A DNA stretch of 35,049 nt from an uncultured Ruminococcus sp. (GCA_902762615.1 CACWOX010000039.1:1-35049); one strand, 5' to 3'; shown: positions 8,037-16,687, numbered from the stretch's first letter. The notes: generated by a model from the sequence alone, not told the origin. Program-made: numbers and translations.

Positions 8037-9593
8037 ATGAATGAGAACAAAAAAAGATTTGTGGCTTCGGCTCTTTCGCTGATTTTCGCCATGTCATTTT
8101 TGACAACCAACGTCTACGCATCTTCCGATAACACGCCTCCCGGCGACCCTCCCGGCGGCAGCGCAATGGGCGACCCTCCTGGTGATCCTCCGGACGGAGC
8201 ACCCGGCGGACAAGGCGGCCCCGGCGGCGGAAGCTCCACATCGGTCAGCTATACCGGCGCAACCACAATTGAATCCTCCACCACAGACAGCGATTCGTCC
8301 TACACAAGCACCACCGGCGGCGAGAATGCGCTGCTGGTATCGGGCGGCGAATCCACCATCACCGATATCACCGTCACCAAGTCGGGCGACGAGAGCGACG
8401 AAAATTCCGATTTCTACGGAACAAATGCCGCTGTTTTGGTCTACAATGACGCAACGCTTACTATCAAGGGCGGCAGCGTCACCACAAACGGCGCACACGC
8501 CAGCGGCGTATTTGCTTACGGCACAGGCACAGTCAATATCAGCGATGCGACTATTAACACCACCGCCAACAATTCCGGCGGCATAATGGTCACTGGCGGC
8601 GGTACACTCAACGCAAGCAATCTCACGGTAGAAACACAGGGCAATTCCTCGGCAGCCATCAGAAGCGACCGAGGCGGCGGAACGCTAACGGTTGACGGCG
8701 GTTCCTATACCACCAACGGACAGGGCTCTCCCGCAATATATTCCACAGCCGACATTACAGTGAATAATGCCAATCTCACTGCCACCTCTTCGGAAGGCGT
8801 TGTGGTGGAAGGCGCCAATTCCGTGACGCTCAACAATACCGTCCTGACCGACACCAATACTTCTCTCAACGGTCAGTCGGAGACCTACAAGAACATCTTC
8901 CTTTATCAGTCCCAGTCGGGCGACGCTGCGGAAGGCACATCCTACTTCACCGCCAACAACAGCACCATCACCACCAACAAGGGGGACACCTTCTATGTCA
9001 CCAATACAACCAGCGTGATTAATCTCACCAATAACGCCATTGTCAACAACGACAGCACAGGCGTTCTGCTTCGTGTCGAATCGGCGGCATGGGGCAGCAG
9101 CGGCTCCAACGGCGGCAAGGTGACATTCAATCTCTCCGATCAGACTGCCGAGGGCGATATCGTGGTGGACAGCGTTTCCACCCTTGCCATGACGCTGGCG
9201 GACAGTTCCACCTACAAGGGAACCATAAACGGCGCCAATCAGGCGGGCAATATCACGCTGACGCTTGACGAGAATTCCGTCGTAGTGCTCACAGGCGATT
9301 CTTATGTGGACAGCCTGAGCAATGCCGTGTCTGACAATAGCAATATTTATCTCAACGGCTACAGCCTTTATGTCGGCGGAACAGCCGTTTCGGCAAACGA
9401 CGGCACGGCTCCCGAGGTCACTGCCGATTCCAATGCCGGAGCCAGCGGCACAGTTCAGACGGCAGACAATTCCGGCAGCGGCGACTGCACAACGGTTCTT
9501 GTAATTGCCGGCATAGTGATTCTTCTTGCGGCGGCAGGCTGCGCAGGCTACTTTGTCATCAAAGGCAGGAAGAATAAGGCAGCCGCCAAGTAA
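8037..9593 (+). CDS. Membrane-anchored beta-helix surface protein
   Basis: A 518-aa secreted protein. The signal peptide is residues 1-28 (cleavage likely after NVYA). A Gly/Pro/Asp-rich linker (repeats of GDPPG, about 32-72) follows. Residues about 80-450 are low-complexity Thr/Asn/Gly/Ser with regularly spaced beta-strand turns (TLTIKGGSVTTNGAHASGVF, GTVNISDATINTTANNSGGI), typical of a right-handed parallel beta-helix of the pectate-lyase-like or adhesin type. The C-terminus has one membrane helix (TVLVIAGIVILLAAAGCAGY) and a Lys-rich tail (KGRKNKAAAK). No LPXTG-like motif precedes the helix, so it is probably held by the membrane rather than by sortase. No catalytic motif was recognised. 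Likely an adhesin or carbohydrate-binding surface protein. Start chosen from CGGAGG at 8023-8028. Confidence 0.75.
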   Translation: MNENKKRFVASALSLIFAMSFLTTNVYASSDNTPPGDPPGGSAMGDPPGDPPDGAPGGQGGPGGGSSTSVSYTGATTIESSTTDSDSSYTSTTGGENALLVSGGESTITDITVTKSGDESDENSDFYGTNAAVLVYNDATLTIKGGSVTTNGAHASGVFAYGTGTVNISDATINTTANNSGGIMVTGGGTLNASNLTVETQGNSSAAIRSDRGGGTLTVDGGSYTTNGQGSPAIYSTADITVNNANLTATSSEGVVVEGANSVTLNNTVLTDTNTSLNGQSETYKNIFLYQSQSGDAAEGTSYFTANNSTITTNKGDTFYVTNTTSVINLTNNAIVNNDSTGVLLRVESAAWGSSGSNGGKVTFNLSDQTAEGDIVVDSVSTLAMTLADSSTYKGTINGANQAGNITLTLDENSVVVLTGDSYVDSLSNAVSDNSNIYLNGYSLYVGGTAVSANDGTAPEVTADSNAGASGTVQTADNSGSGDCTTVLVIAGIVILLAAAGCAGYFVIKGRKNKAAAK

Positions 9594-9642
9594 CATCCGA
9601 CATTCCCAACCAACTCTGTATACCTCTCTAAACCCATGAAGA

Positions 9643-9675
9643 CCCCTGTATTTCTTTTGTCAAAGGATGCAGGGG
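9643..9675 (+). terminator. Intrinsic terminator after beta-helix surface gene
   Basis: CCCCTG at 9643-9648 pairs with CAGGGG at 9670-9675, and the stem extends inward through several further A-T and G-T pairs. The T-run after it is poor (CTTTCG, then ATTTTTTG at about 9690). It lies 50 bases after the stop. Confidence 0.6.
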
Positions 9676-9777
9676 CTTTCGTGGCAAATTTTTTGTAATT
9701 GTGGAAGTAATGCAGCTTGCCGACAGCATCAAGCAAAAGCTGGAAGCACATCGCGGATAAGCGGATTATCCACCCTG

Positions 9778-10206
9778 TCAGAACATCAGCCTGTCAAGCT
9801 CGATGCTTTCAACCTCTGTGATCCCCTCGACAGGCAGCGCAATGCCGCTTGCGAATATCAGCCTGCGTTTGTATTCGTCATATTTCAATATCCGGTCGGT
9901 AAATGTCAGATATTTGCCGCCGGATTTTTTTGCATCGGGTACAAAATACGTGATTGTCGCTTCGGGCGGCTGTTCTCTGCTGAGCAGGAATATCAGCCTG
10001 TCGTTGAGTTCGGCTTTCCGGCACTCGTCAAGCTCTGGCGCGTCGTCTGTGTAACGCTCCGATTCTTTTATCATATCGTCATACCCTGTGAGCGCCGCAA
10101 ATGGCGCAAATTGAGCTGCCCTGCTGTGTACGGTCATGCGAGGTCTGCTTTGTGATACATGGTGCTGATGAAAAATGATATCCCGATACTTTGCCTGAGC
10201 GTTCAT
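9778..10206 (-). CDS. YolD-like protein, partner of Y-family polymerase
   Basis: A 142-aa cytoplasmic protein of the YolD-like family, small proteins encoded beside UvrX/UmuC-type polymerases in Firmicutes and thought to act as UmuD-like accessories. Family features are SRPRMTVHSRAAQFAPFAAL near the N-terminus (residues about 20-40), TGYDDMIKESERYTD, and the C-terminal strand pattern TDRILKYDEYKRRLIFASG. I chose the ATG at 10206, with GAGGA ten bases upstream, over the adjacent TTG. It follows the polymerase by 80 bases on the same strand and so is the second gene of a two-gene translesion synthesis unit. No terminator with a good T-run was seen after it. Confidence 0.85.
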   Translation of the reverse strand: MNAQAKYRDIIFHQHHVSQSRPRMTVHSRAAQFAPFAALTGYDDMIKESERYTDDAPELDECRKAELNDRLIFLLSREQPPEATITYFVPDAKKSGGKYLTFTDRILKYDEYKRRLIFASGIALPVEGITEVESIELDRLMF

Positions 10207-10286
10207 CAATTCAATTCCTCATTTCCTTCATTCAAAAACGTATAGCGTTTCCGAAATTATTCTTTTAGCGCTGCTTCGCTGCGTGC

Positions 10287-11831
10287 TTACGCCTTGTGTC
10301 CTCCGACCTGAGCGTTACGCTCCATTCCCGTTGCGCCTTCCCGCATGTTCAAGCCCCTGACCACGGAATTTTTGCCGTATCTGACGCGAATGGCAAGCAG
10401 CGACTGCTGTATTCGCCGTTCCTTTTCCAGACGTGCTTCCTCTGCTTTTTGTGCGTCGCTTTCCCCAAACAAATCAAAGAAATCGAGCTGGGTTCCCTGC
10501 GATTCGGATGCATCCTTTTCGGACTGGGTCAGAAGGTTGCATACGGATATATTGAAGCGTCTGACCAGAAGATCGAAATTCACGATTCTGTCGTATATAT
10601 CGGTTACCGCATTCACAATAAGGCTTGTAGAGGCAGTGTATCTTCCGAGATTCTGAGAACCGTGAACCCCTTTGGGTACCCGCCTGCCGTAGTGGTCGAT
10701 ATCCACGGCGCCGTTGTATAATGCCGTTCGCCGCTGGTCCGTCAGATTGTCGACGTCATATCCGACGTCTAATACAACGTGGTCGGTGAATAATCCTTTT
10801 TTCACCAGATCTATGGAGAGACTGTCCGCCATTTCACGGACCACTATGCGCCCTTTTTCTGCGGAATAGGCGCAGGAAAGCACCTGTCCGCTGCTCAGAC
10901 TCTTTGTCTGCGGAGTGTAGGCTTTGCAGTCGGCTATTTCGGCTGGCTCCCAGCCCCATGCGTGGTCTATCAGAAGCTCCGCGTTCACGCCGAACAGCTT
11001 GTACAACAGATCCTCATTGTGCAGGCTGTTTGGTGTACCTTCCGAACAGAGTGCAATGTCGCCCATGGTGAATATGCCGTTTTTTTCCAGCTTGCGTGCA
11101 ATTCCATGTCCCACCCGCCAGAAGTCGGTGAGCGGACGGTGACACCACAGCCTCTGCCGATAGCTCATTTCGTCAAGCTCGGCAATGCGTACGCCGTCAC
11201 TGTCGGCAGGCATTTTTTTTGCCACTATGTCCATTGCTACCTTTGCGAGATACATATTTGTCCCTATGCCTACAGTGGCAGTAATTCGTGTGGCACTCAG
11301 CACGTCGTGTATCATCTTCATGGCAAGCTCCCTGCTGTTCAAGCCGTAATAGCTCAGGTAGGGAGTGGCGTCTATAAAAACCTCATCCACCGAATATATC
11401 AGAATATCATCAGGGGAAACATAGCGCATGTATATTTCAACAATGTTTCTTGAATATTCCATGTAAAGTCTCATGCGCGGCGCAGCGATGATCATGTCAA
11501 GTTCCAGCGATGGATTGGCGGCAAGCTGAGAGGCAAAAACTGATCTGCCGCTGAAAATATGCCCGGGCGCTTTGGAAACACGGTCATAATTTGCCTCACG
11601 GACACGCTGCTTTGCCTCAAAGAGCCGCGCACGTCCCGGTACTCCTATTGCCTTGAGTGCAGGAGAAACGGCAAGGCAAATGGTTTTGTCGGTGCGGCTC
11701 TCGTCGGCTACCACAAGATTTACGTCCAGCGGATCAAGCCCTCTTTCCGCAGCCTCTACCGAGGCGTAGAACGATTTCAGGTCGATAGCGATATACTGTT
11801 TTTGGTTGTCTTCACCTGTGCTGTCGTACAT
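10287..11831 (-). CDS. Y-family (UmuC/UvrX-like) translesion DNA polymerase
   Basis: A 514-aa error-prone DNA polymerase. It copies past damaged bases during the SOS response. Metal-binding residues are visible: Asp17 in IAIDLKSFYASVE, with Glu26 and the steric-gate Phe/Tyr region, and the acidic pair in YSVDEVFID (about 147-150). The palm and thumb continue with TVGIGTNMYLAKVAMDI and a little-finger domain (about 330-450). A candidate beta-clamp binding motif, QLDFF, lies near residue 463, after a linker. A charged helix (AQKAEEARLEKERRIQQ) follows. Start: ATG with AGGTG 8 bases upstream. Transcription comes from a promoter at 11882-11910 that carries a direct repeat. Family assignment is secure. 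It is the UvrX-like plasmid/chromosomal group rather than DinB, because it is paired with YolD and is longer than DinB. Confidence 0.93.
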   Translation of the reverse strand: MYDSTGEDNQKQYIAIDLKSFYASVEAAERGLDPLDVNLVVADESRTDKTICLAVSPALKAIGVPGRARLFEAKQRVREANYDRVSKAPGHIFSGRSVFASQLAANPSLELDMIIAAPRMRLYMEYSRNIVEIYMRYVSPDDILIYSVDEVFIDATPYLSYYGLNSRELAMKMIHDVLSATRITATVGIGTNMYLAKVAMDIVAKKMPADSDGVRIAELDEMSYRQRLWCHRPLTDFWRVGHGIARKLEKNGIFTMGDIALCSEGTPNSLHNEDLLYKLFGVNAELLIDHAWGWEPAEIADCKAYTPQTKSLSSGQVLSCAYSAEKGRIVVREMADSLSIDLVKKGLFTDHVVLDVGYDVDNLTDQRRTALYNGAVDIDHYGRRVPKGVHGSQNLGRYTASTSLIVNAVTDIYDRIVNFDLLVRRFNISVCNLLTQSEKDASESQGTQLDFFDLFGESDAQKAEEARLEKERRIQQSLLAIRVRYGKNSVVRGLNMREGATGMERNAQVGGHKA

Positions 11832-11872
11832 GATGCTCTCACCTGACCTTTTGGAATATCAATTCTGAGACT

Positions 11873-11910
11873 TGCGACTATATTGTATCACATAAGTGCG
11901 ACTATTGCAA
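11873..11910 (-). promoter_or_regulatory. Promoter and direct-repeat operator of the polymerase-YolD unit
   Basis: Read on the minus strand: -35 TTGCAA (11910-11905), 17-base spacer, -10 TACAAT (11887-11882). A perfect 9-base direct repeat, ATAGTCGCA on the minus strand, occurs twice (11905-11897 and 11881-11873), 24 bases apart. One copy touches the -35 and the other abuts the -10, which is where a repressor should sit. It does not match the classical GAAC-N4-GTTC LexA box of Firmicutes. Confidence 0.6.
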
Positions 11911-11979
11911 GTGGTTAGGGCAATATTTTCAAAAAAAATATCGCACAAATGAGAATGACAAACGACAAATAACAAAAAC

Positions 11980-12017
11980 CGCCTGAACGAGGCATATGAA
12001 TTGCTGCCGTTCAAGCG
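11980..12017 (-). terminator. Intrinsic terminator after the glycosidase operon
   Basis: CGCCTGAACG (11980-11989) pairs with CGTTCAAGCG (12008-12017) with one G-T pair. A T-run lies on both sides, so it can work in both directions. On the minus strand it ends the message of the 12050-13502 genes. Confidence 0.75.
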
Positions 12018-12049
12018 ATTTTTTAATGTTTCTTCAATATTTCAAATAG

Positions 12050-12544
12050 CTATCTCATGGTTCCCGTGGGTCGTATGCAGTTCGTGTTTCTTCTGTCTCT
12101 GCGCCATGCCGCTGCTTGTGTGATGAGAGCGACGAGTAGGAAAATCCCGCCTATGATCCAGTAATAATTGTCGTAGTCGCAAACTCTGCCGGAGATTTCG
12201 ATAATTCCGCGCACCAGACAGCCGCTTATGTGTACTGCCAGACCCGAATTCCACAGGTTAAAGGCACTGCGGGATATGCCCGGAGGATTTTCCATCGCCG
12301 CCATCAGTCCGAAGGGAGCCGCGCCGCCCAGCAGCGGTATCATGAACATCGTGCGCATTGAGAGCGAATGTTCACCGAAGCTGAATATCTCATATATAGC
12401 GCAGAACACCAGACAAAATGCTGCAATGCCGGTATATGCGAGCAGAGTCTTTACATATTTGTTGTGCGAGATCAATGTCCTGCTCTGAGCGGTTTCTCTG
12501 CTGTATGCTCTGAATCTCTGCTGCTGCCTGTTGCTGACTGCCAT
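12050..12544 (-). CDS. Small multi-pass membrane protein of unknown function
   Basis: A 164-aa protein with about four hydrophobic helices: TLLAYTGIAAFCLVFCAIYE, MFMIPLLGGAAPFGLMAAM, SGLAVHISGCLVRGIIEISG, and YWIIGGIFLLVALITQAAAW. The N-terminal 30 residues are Gln/Arg-rich and probably cytoplasmic. I chose the ATG at 12544 (MAVSNRQQQ), which has AGAAGGAG ten bases upstream, over an ATG at 12586 that would overlap the preceding gene. It lies 22 bases after the glycosidase gene and is the last gene before a terminator. I do not recognise a function. Co-transcription suggests a job near the membrane with the glycosidase. Confidence 0.65.
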   Translation of the reverse strand: MAVSNRQQQRFRAYSRETAQSRTLISHNKYVKTLLAYTGIAAFCLVFCAIYEIFSFGEHSLSMRTMFMIPLLGGAAPFGLMAAMENPPGISRSAFNLWNSGLAVHISGCLVRGIIEISGRVCDYDNYYWIIGGIFLLVALITQAAAWRRDRRNTNCIRPTGTMR

Positions 12545-12566
12545 GCCTTCCGTACTCCTTCTGAAA

Positions 12567-13502
12567 TCAATATCCGATGTATACAATGTCGCTCACCGAC
12601 CTTTCTGAAATTCTGTTTCCGTTTGTAGTGGGATTGTTGATTACCTGTCCGTTAAAATACATAGTGGAGGAACCGCCGCCGTCAAGGTTGTAGGCGGTTA
12701 CACAGCCGTACTGCTTCATCACCTGCGCCAGTTCGTAGAGCGACAGACCGGTGCTTGCGTTTGTTCTGCCGTCCGAAACGACCAGGATATAGTGCAGGTC
12801 GTCGATCATTCCTATGGCTGTTCTGGGATTGTTTGCCATTGCCCTGCCGACCTCTTCGCCCTGCGATATGACCACATTGCCGTTTGAAACAAGAGCTGGC
12901 CCGAAAGCAAAGAGATTCACCACGCCGCTGTCCAAAAGCTCCTGCGCTGAGACCTGCGACTCGTTGATTATGCCGAAGGAGCCGTCCTTGTAGATCACAA
13001 GATCATCGTATTCGGTGCTTCGGCGTGCCGTGTCGCGGTATATAACGCCGTTCTTGATGACGTAGCCCTGACTGTTCGCGCCGTAATAATCCCCGTTTAT
13101 AGCGAGAATGGCGTTGTGATCCGAAGCAATGCCGGAGGTCTTCTGAGTGACGTTGCGCCCGAAGGTATCGCTCGCCAGTGCGGTTTTAAGATATGCCGCC
13201 GACGACAGCTTCACGTCTGCAATGTAAACGTCGGTGTCGTTGTATCGCACTGTGCTTATGCTGATTTGAATTTTTTCATCGGTATAGGATGTGTCGGTGG
13301 TTTCGGACTGCTCGGGAGCCGATGAGGCAACCTCGTCGTAATAGGAATTGTCCTGCGCCTCCATGACATGCCCCTCAACGGACGGAATGGCGTATGTCTT
13401 GAGCAGTACATATCCGTTTGCCGACGTCAGCAGCGTGCCGAATACAATTGCGTATGCAAATGGCTTCCTGAAGAATTTTGTTATTTTGTTTTTATTGTTC
13501 AT
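12567..13502 (-). CDS. Secreted phosphodiester glycosidase (NAGPA/DUF2233 family)
   Basis: A 311-aa extracellular protein anchored by an N-terminal hydrophobic segment (about 14-33). A linker follows, and then an NAGPA domain (about 75-311), named for the enzyme that removes GlcNAc from phosphodiester-linked sugars. Family motifs are present: AILAINGDYYGA (about 131-142), LFAFGPALV, NNPRTAIGMI, LVVSDGR, and YNLDGGGSSTMYFNG near the C-terminus with the conserved DGGGS loop. Bacterial members act on surface polysaccharides or wall phosphodiesters; the exact substrate is unknown. The ribosome site is GGGTG, seven bases before the ATG. The start region lies within a 7-base inverted repeat (ATAGTGT/ACACTAT). 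Confidence 0.85.
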   Translation of the reverse strand: MNNKNKITKFFRKPFAYAIVFGTLLTSANGYVLLKTYAIPSVEGHVMEAQDNSYYDEVASSAPEQSETTDTSYTDEKIQISISTVRYNDTDVYIADVKLSSAAYLKTALASDTFGRNVTQKTSGIASDHNAILAINGDYYGANSQGYVIKNGVIYRDTARRSTEYDDLVIYKDGSFGIINESQVSAQELLDSGVVNLFAFGPALVSNGNVVISQGEEVGRAMANNPRTAIGMIDDLHYILVVSDGRTNASTGLSLYELAQVMKQYGCVTAYNLDGGGSSTMYFNGQVINNPTTNGNRISERSVSDIVYIGY

Positions 13503-13605
13503 AGTGTTTCACCCGTTTTCTTTTGTTTTATGACACTATTTTATTCGCCTCGACTTAAATTTACTTAAAAATAATTTAGGTTTTTATAATTTTTTTTAAA
13601 TTAAA

Positions 13606-13646
13606 ATGCCGCGATCAGCTTGTAACCAAAAAGCATCACGCGGCAT
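13606..13646 (-). terminator. Intrinsic terminator after surface-protein gene
   Basis: ATGCCGCG (13606-13613) pairs perfectly with CGCGGCAT (13639-13646). On the minus strand TTTTAATTT follows. It lies 47 bases after the stop of the 13693-15087 gene. Confidence 0.65.
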
Positions 13647-13692
13647 ATTATGTTATTTGTTGTCTGTCTTAATGACTGGACTTTTGCTGATC

Positions 13693-15087
13693 TCAGGATA
13701 TTTCGTCGTTGTCATCGGTCTTTTCGGAATCGGTACCCTCAGATTCGGCTGCTTTATTTCTCTTGTGGGAATAAATGATTGCGGCGATTTCCAAAATCAG
13801 CAGGATTCCCGAGCTGGCGGCGATAGCCCACACAGTGACGTTGGAGTTGTCCGCCGATTTTTTGTCTTTTTCTTTATCTGCGCTCTTCAAAGGAATGGTC
13901 TTTTCGCTTATCAAATTGCCGCATTTTTTGCAGTACTGCCTTTTGAGACCCTCATGTTCATAGTCGGATTCGCTGACAGTCACCCACTTGTCGGCATCGT
14001 GCTGAGGCGGCGTGTATGAGTCAATCCATGAGTAGTCGCATGTGCGGCATGTATGCTTGGTATATCCCCAATTGGTGCAGTCCGGAGGCGTTACGGTTGT
14101 TTCATAATCCGGCTTCTCGCATGCTTCGGGAGAAAGCACCTTTGAATAATCCTTGGTTTCGTTGATTGTTAATTTGTGCTTATTGTTGCTGTTAATTTTC
14201 GGAGCGGTGAGGAATTCTCCGCCGAAGGGCTTGCAATAGGCTCTGCGGTCTTTGTTATCCTCAAAAAAGCTGATCTGCCCTTCTACATAGCAGGAGGTAA
14301 TGCTGCGCTTGCTGTATTTCATGCCGCAGCGGTAAAACATACCGACAATGCCCCCGTTATGCACGTATCCGTGGCATGAATCGTAGGCGTTGATGTTCAC
14401 ATCGCAGCTTTTGAAATCACCAATGCCGCAGGACATGATTCCGCCGAGGAACTGTTCACATTTGCCCTCAGTGTATCTGTCCTCAAATACAAGCTCGACG
14501 TCCGCTTTACATTCCTCAAATACGCCGGTGCCGTATCCCGCCACTCCGGCGACGCCTGCGTTGACGCCGTTGTTGATCATGTGCACCCTGCCTTCGACCG
14601 AGCAGCCGCTGACCGTGCTGCCGTCGGAATATCCTGACAGAATGGCGGCAAAGCAGCTGCCTTTGCCGGAAATATCAACAAATGCGCCCTTGAGACTGAG
14701 ATCCTTTACCTCGGCATTCTCCATAACGGAGAAAAGACCGGCGAATTCCGTGTCGTATTCCTTGAGATTGCCGTCGCGGGTCACGCGCTTGTCCTTGCCC
14801 GTGGCTGTGACGTGCAGATTGTAGAGCGTATGACCTGCGCCGTCGAGCTTTCCGCTGAACGGTATCGGCTGCCATTCCGATTCGCCGAGATCAATATCCG
14901 CCGTAAGTCTGTAATTGCCTTCGGGCGCGTTTGCTACCGCCATCAATCCGGCTGCGTCGGATATTTCGGTATATGCGTCGGTTTGATTCTCAGCGGCAAC
15001 AGGCATTGAGCATAAGAAAAACAGCGCCAGCATTCCCACGGAGGTGATGCCTGAGATGACTCTTTTTGCGTAAGAGAATTTTATCAT
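13693..15087 (-). CDS. Membrane-anchored surface protein with GLUG-like repeats and CxxC modules
   Basis: A 464-aa secreted protein. The signal peptide runs to about residue 32 (PVAA before ENQT). The core (about 40-300) resembles GLUG/beta-helix surface proteins: a first part of the type YRLTADIDLG, FSGKLDGAGHTLYNL and FAGLFSVMENAEVKDLSLKG, then Cys-containing turns (VSGCSVEG, FEECKADV, FKSCDVNI). Two Cys-pair modules follow: HTCRTCDYSWIDSYTPPQHD and QYCKKCGNLISEKTIP, a pattern common in clostridial surface proteins. The C-terminus has a membrane helix (VTVWAIAASSGILLILEIAA), then basic residues and a long acidic tail. No sortase motif was seen. Start: ATG with AAGG nine bases upstream. Function is probably adhesion or binding; no enzyme motif was seen. 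Confidence 0.7.
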   Translation of the reverse strand: MIKFSYAKRVISGITSVGMLALFFLCSMPVAAENQTDAYTEISDAAGLMAVANAPEGNYRLTADIDLGESEWQPIPFSGKLDGAGHTLYNLHVTATGKDKRVTRDGNLKEYDTEFAGLFSVMENAEVKDLSLKGAFVDISGKGSCFAAILSGYSDGSTVSGCSVEGRVHMINNGVNAGVAGVAGYGTGVFEECKADVELVFEDRYTEGKCEQFLGGIMSCGIGDFKSCDVNINAYDSCHGYVHNGGIVGMFYRCGMKYSKRSITSCYVEGQISFFEDNKDRRAYCKPFGGEFLTAPKINSNNKHKLTINETKDYSKVLSPEACEKPDYETTVTPPDCTNWGYTKHTCRTCDYSWIDSYTPPQHDADKWVTVSESDYEHEGLKRQYCKKCGNLISEKTIPLKSADKEKDKKSADNSNVTVWAIAASSGILLILEIAAIIYSHKRNKAAESEGTDSEKTDDNDEIS

Positions 15088-15179
15088 GGACAGAGACCTT
15101 CTTTGTTATATTTTATTATTTTTGTTTGTTTTGCTTACGTAATGACGACACTTTTTATGCTTAATATGGCTTAGGAATT

Positions 15180-15332
15180 ATGCAGAAATAATTAATACAT
15201 TTCGATTGCTGAAACGCCGAAGCAACCTGTTTGTTTCAGCGTAAAATGACTGAATAAATTCTGCATACTTACCGAGTCATTTTACTATAAAACGCCCTCA
15301 TTGTCAATGATGCGGGAGGATTTTTTGATTTT
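15180..15332 (+). ncRNA. Candidate structured RNA ending in an intrinsic terminator
   Basis: Three stems can form in this otherwise empty stretch. Stem A is GCTGAAAC (15208-15215) with GTTTCAGC (15233-15240). Stem B is GTAAAATGACT (15241-15251) with AGTCATTTTAC (15275-15285), 11 perfect pairs directly abutting A. Alternative stem C is ATGCAGAA (15180-15187) with TTCTGCAT (15259-15266), which would enclose A and exclude B. A terminator-like hairpin (15295-15316) with T-rich tail (from 15321) follows. It lies upstream of the leuC promoter, so it is not a leuC leader unless an upstream start exists. No T-box core sequence was found. It could instead be the leader of the minus-strand gene or a small repeat element. 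Confidence 0.35.
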
Positions 15333-15352
15333 TTTATTTTTTGATTTAATGA

Positions 15353-15381
15353 TTTACAAAACAAAAGATATGTGTTATAAT
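15353..15381 (+). promoter_or_regulatory. leuCD promoter
   Basis: -35 TTTACA (15353-15358), 17-base spacer, -10 TATAAT (15376-15381). Transcription should start near 15388, leaving a leader of about 34 bases with AAGGAGGA at 15405-15412. That is too short for a T-box or leader-peptide attenuator, so any leucine control would act on initiation. Confidence 0.8.
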
Positions 15382-15421
15382 ACAACCTAACAATCATTTT
15401 CGACAAGGAGGAATACTCACA

Positions 15422-16687
15422 ATGGGTATGACTATGACTCAGAAGATACTGGCAGCCCACGCGGGTCTGGACAGCGTGACCGCCGGACAGCTTATCGAGG
15501 CAAAGCTGGATCTGGTACTTGGCAACGACATCACCTCTCCTGTTGCTATCAATGAGCTGGAAAAAGCGGGAGTAAACAAGATCTTTGACAGGGAAAGGAT
15601 AGCCCTGGTAATGGATCACTTCACTCCCAATAAGGATATCAAGGCAGCCGAGCAGGTCAAGAAGGTGCGTACATTCGCACGCAAATACGATGTGCTCAAT
15701 TATTTTGACGTCGGACAGATGGGCATTGAGCACGCTCTGCTTCCCGAACAGGGTCTGGTTGGTCCCGGCGACTGCGTAATCGGCGCTGACAGCCACACCT
15801 GCACTTACGGTGCTCTCGGAGCGTTCAGCACAGGCGTAGGGTCCACCGATATGGCAGCCGGCATGGCAACCGGCAAGACATGGTTCAAGGTGCCGTCGGC
15901 AATCAAATTTGTGCTTACCGGCAAGCCTCAGGGCTGGGTAACGGGCAAGGACGTTATCCTTCACATCATCGGCATGATAGGCGTCGACGGTGCAAGGTAC
16001 AAGTCGATGGAATTCACCGGCGACGGTGTGAAGCATCTCTCGATGGATTCCCGTCTCTGCATAGCCAATATGGCAATCGAAGCCGGAGCAAAGAACGGCA
16101 TATTCCCGGTGGACGAGGTCACAGAGGAATACTGCAAGGGCAGATTCCAGCGCACACCCGTGGTTTACACGGCGGATGAGGACGCGGAATATGACGAGAC
16201 ATACACCATCGACCTTTCGGCACTCCGTCCCACAGTGGCATTTCCGCACCTTCCCGAGAACACACGCACAGTTGACGAGATCGGCGAGAAGAAAGTCAAA
16301 ATTGATCAGAGTGTCATCGGCAGCTGCACCAACGGCAGACTGGAAGACCTCAGAGCCGCAGCGGCTATTTTGAAAGGACGCAAGGTCGCCAAGGACGTTC
16401 GCTGCATCATCTTCCCCGGCACGCAGACCATCTATCTGCAGGCGATGAAGGAAGGGCTGCTTGAAATATTCATTGAAGCGGGCGCGGTGGTTTCAACGCC
16501 TACCTGCGGTCCCTGCCTCGGCGGACATATGGGCATTCTCGCCGAAAATGAGAAAGCCGTCAGCACTACTAACCGCAACTTCATCGGCAGAATGGGACAT
16601 ATCACCAGCGAAATCTATCTGGCAAGTCCGGCGGTTGCGGCAGCCAGCGCAGTCACCGGTTACATCACAGACCCGGATGCGCTTTGA
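15422..16687 (+). CDS. leuC: 3-isopropylmalate dehydratase large subunit
   Basis: A 421-aa subunit of isopropylmalate isomerase, which interconverts 2- and 3-isopropylmalate in leucine synthesis, in the cytoplasm, as a heterodimer with LeuD. The [4Fe-4S] cluster cysteines are visible at 302 ([13 protein letters not shown]) and at 362 and 365 ([13 protein letters not shown]). Other aconitase-family motifs are [10 protein letters not shown] (63-72), [20 protein letters not shown] (121-140) and NRNFIGRMG. The length matches the short, archaeal/clostridial-type LeuC that works with a small LeuD. Start: ATG with AAGGAGGA nine bases upstream, giving the usual [10 protein letters not shown] beginning. 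leuD follows after 49 bases. No leuA or leuB lies in the window. Confidence 0.97.
   Translation: MGMTMTQKILAAHAGLDSVTAGQLIEAKLDLVLGNDITSPVAINELEKAGVNKIFDRERIALVMDHFTPNKDIKAAEQVKKVRTFARKYDVLNYFDVGQMGIEHALLPEQGLVGPGDCVIGADSHTCTYGALGAFSTGVGSTDMAAGMATGKTWFKVPSAIKFVLTGKPQGWVTGKDVILHIIGMIGVDGARYKSMEFTGDGVKHLSMDSRLCIANMAIEAGAKNGIFPVDEVTEEYCKGRFQRTPVVYTADEDAEYDETYTIDLSALRPTVAFPHLPENTRTVDEIGEKKVKIDQSVIGSCTNGRLEDLRAAAAILKGRKVAKDVRCIIFPGTQTIYLQAMKEGLLEIFIEAGAVVSTPTCGPCLGGHMGILAENEKAVSTTNRNFIGRMGHITSEIYLASPAVAAASAVTGYITDPDAL

Noticed and set aside
8685-9596. 303-codon frame antisense to the beta-helix surface gene
   Set aside because: Low-complexity Gly/Val/Ile/Cys product mirrored from the Thr/Asn repeats; no start signals.
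15382-15421. T-box or leucine leader-peptide attenuator for leuCD
   Set aside because: The leader is only about 34 bases, with no T-box core, no Leu-codon run and no terminator between promoter and leuC.
15269-16249. 326-codon frame antisense to leuC
   Set aside because: leuC is unambiguous on the plus strand; the antisense product has no recognisable domain and runs through the leuC promoter.
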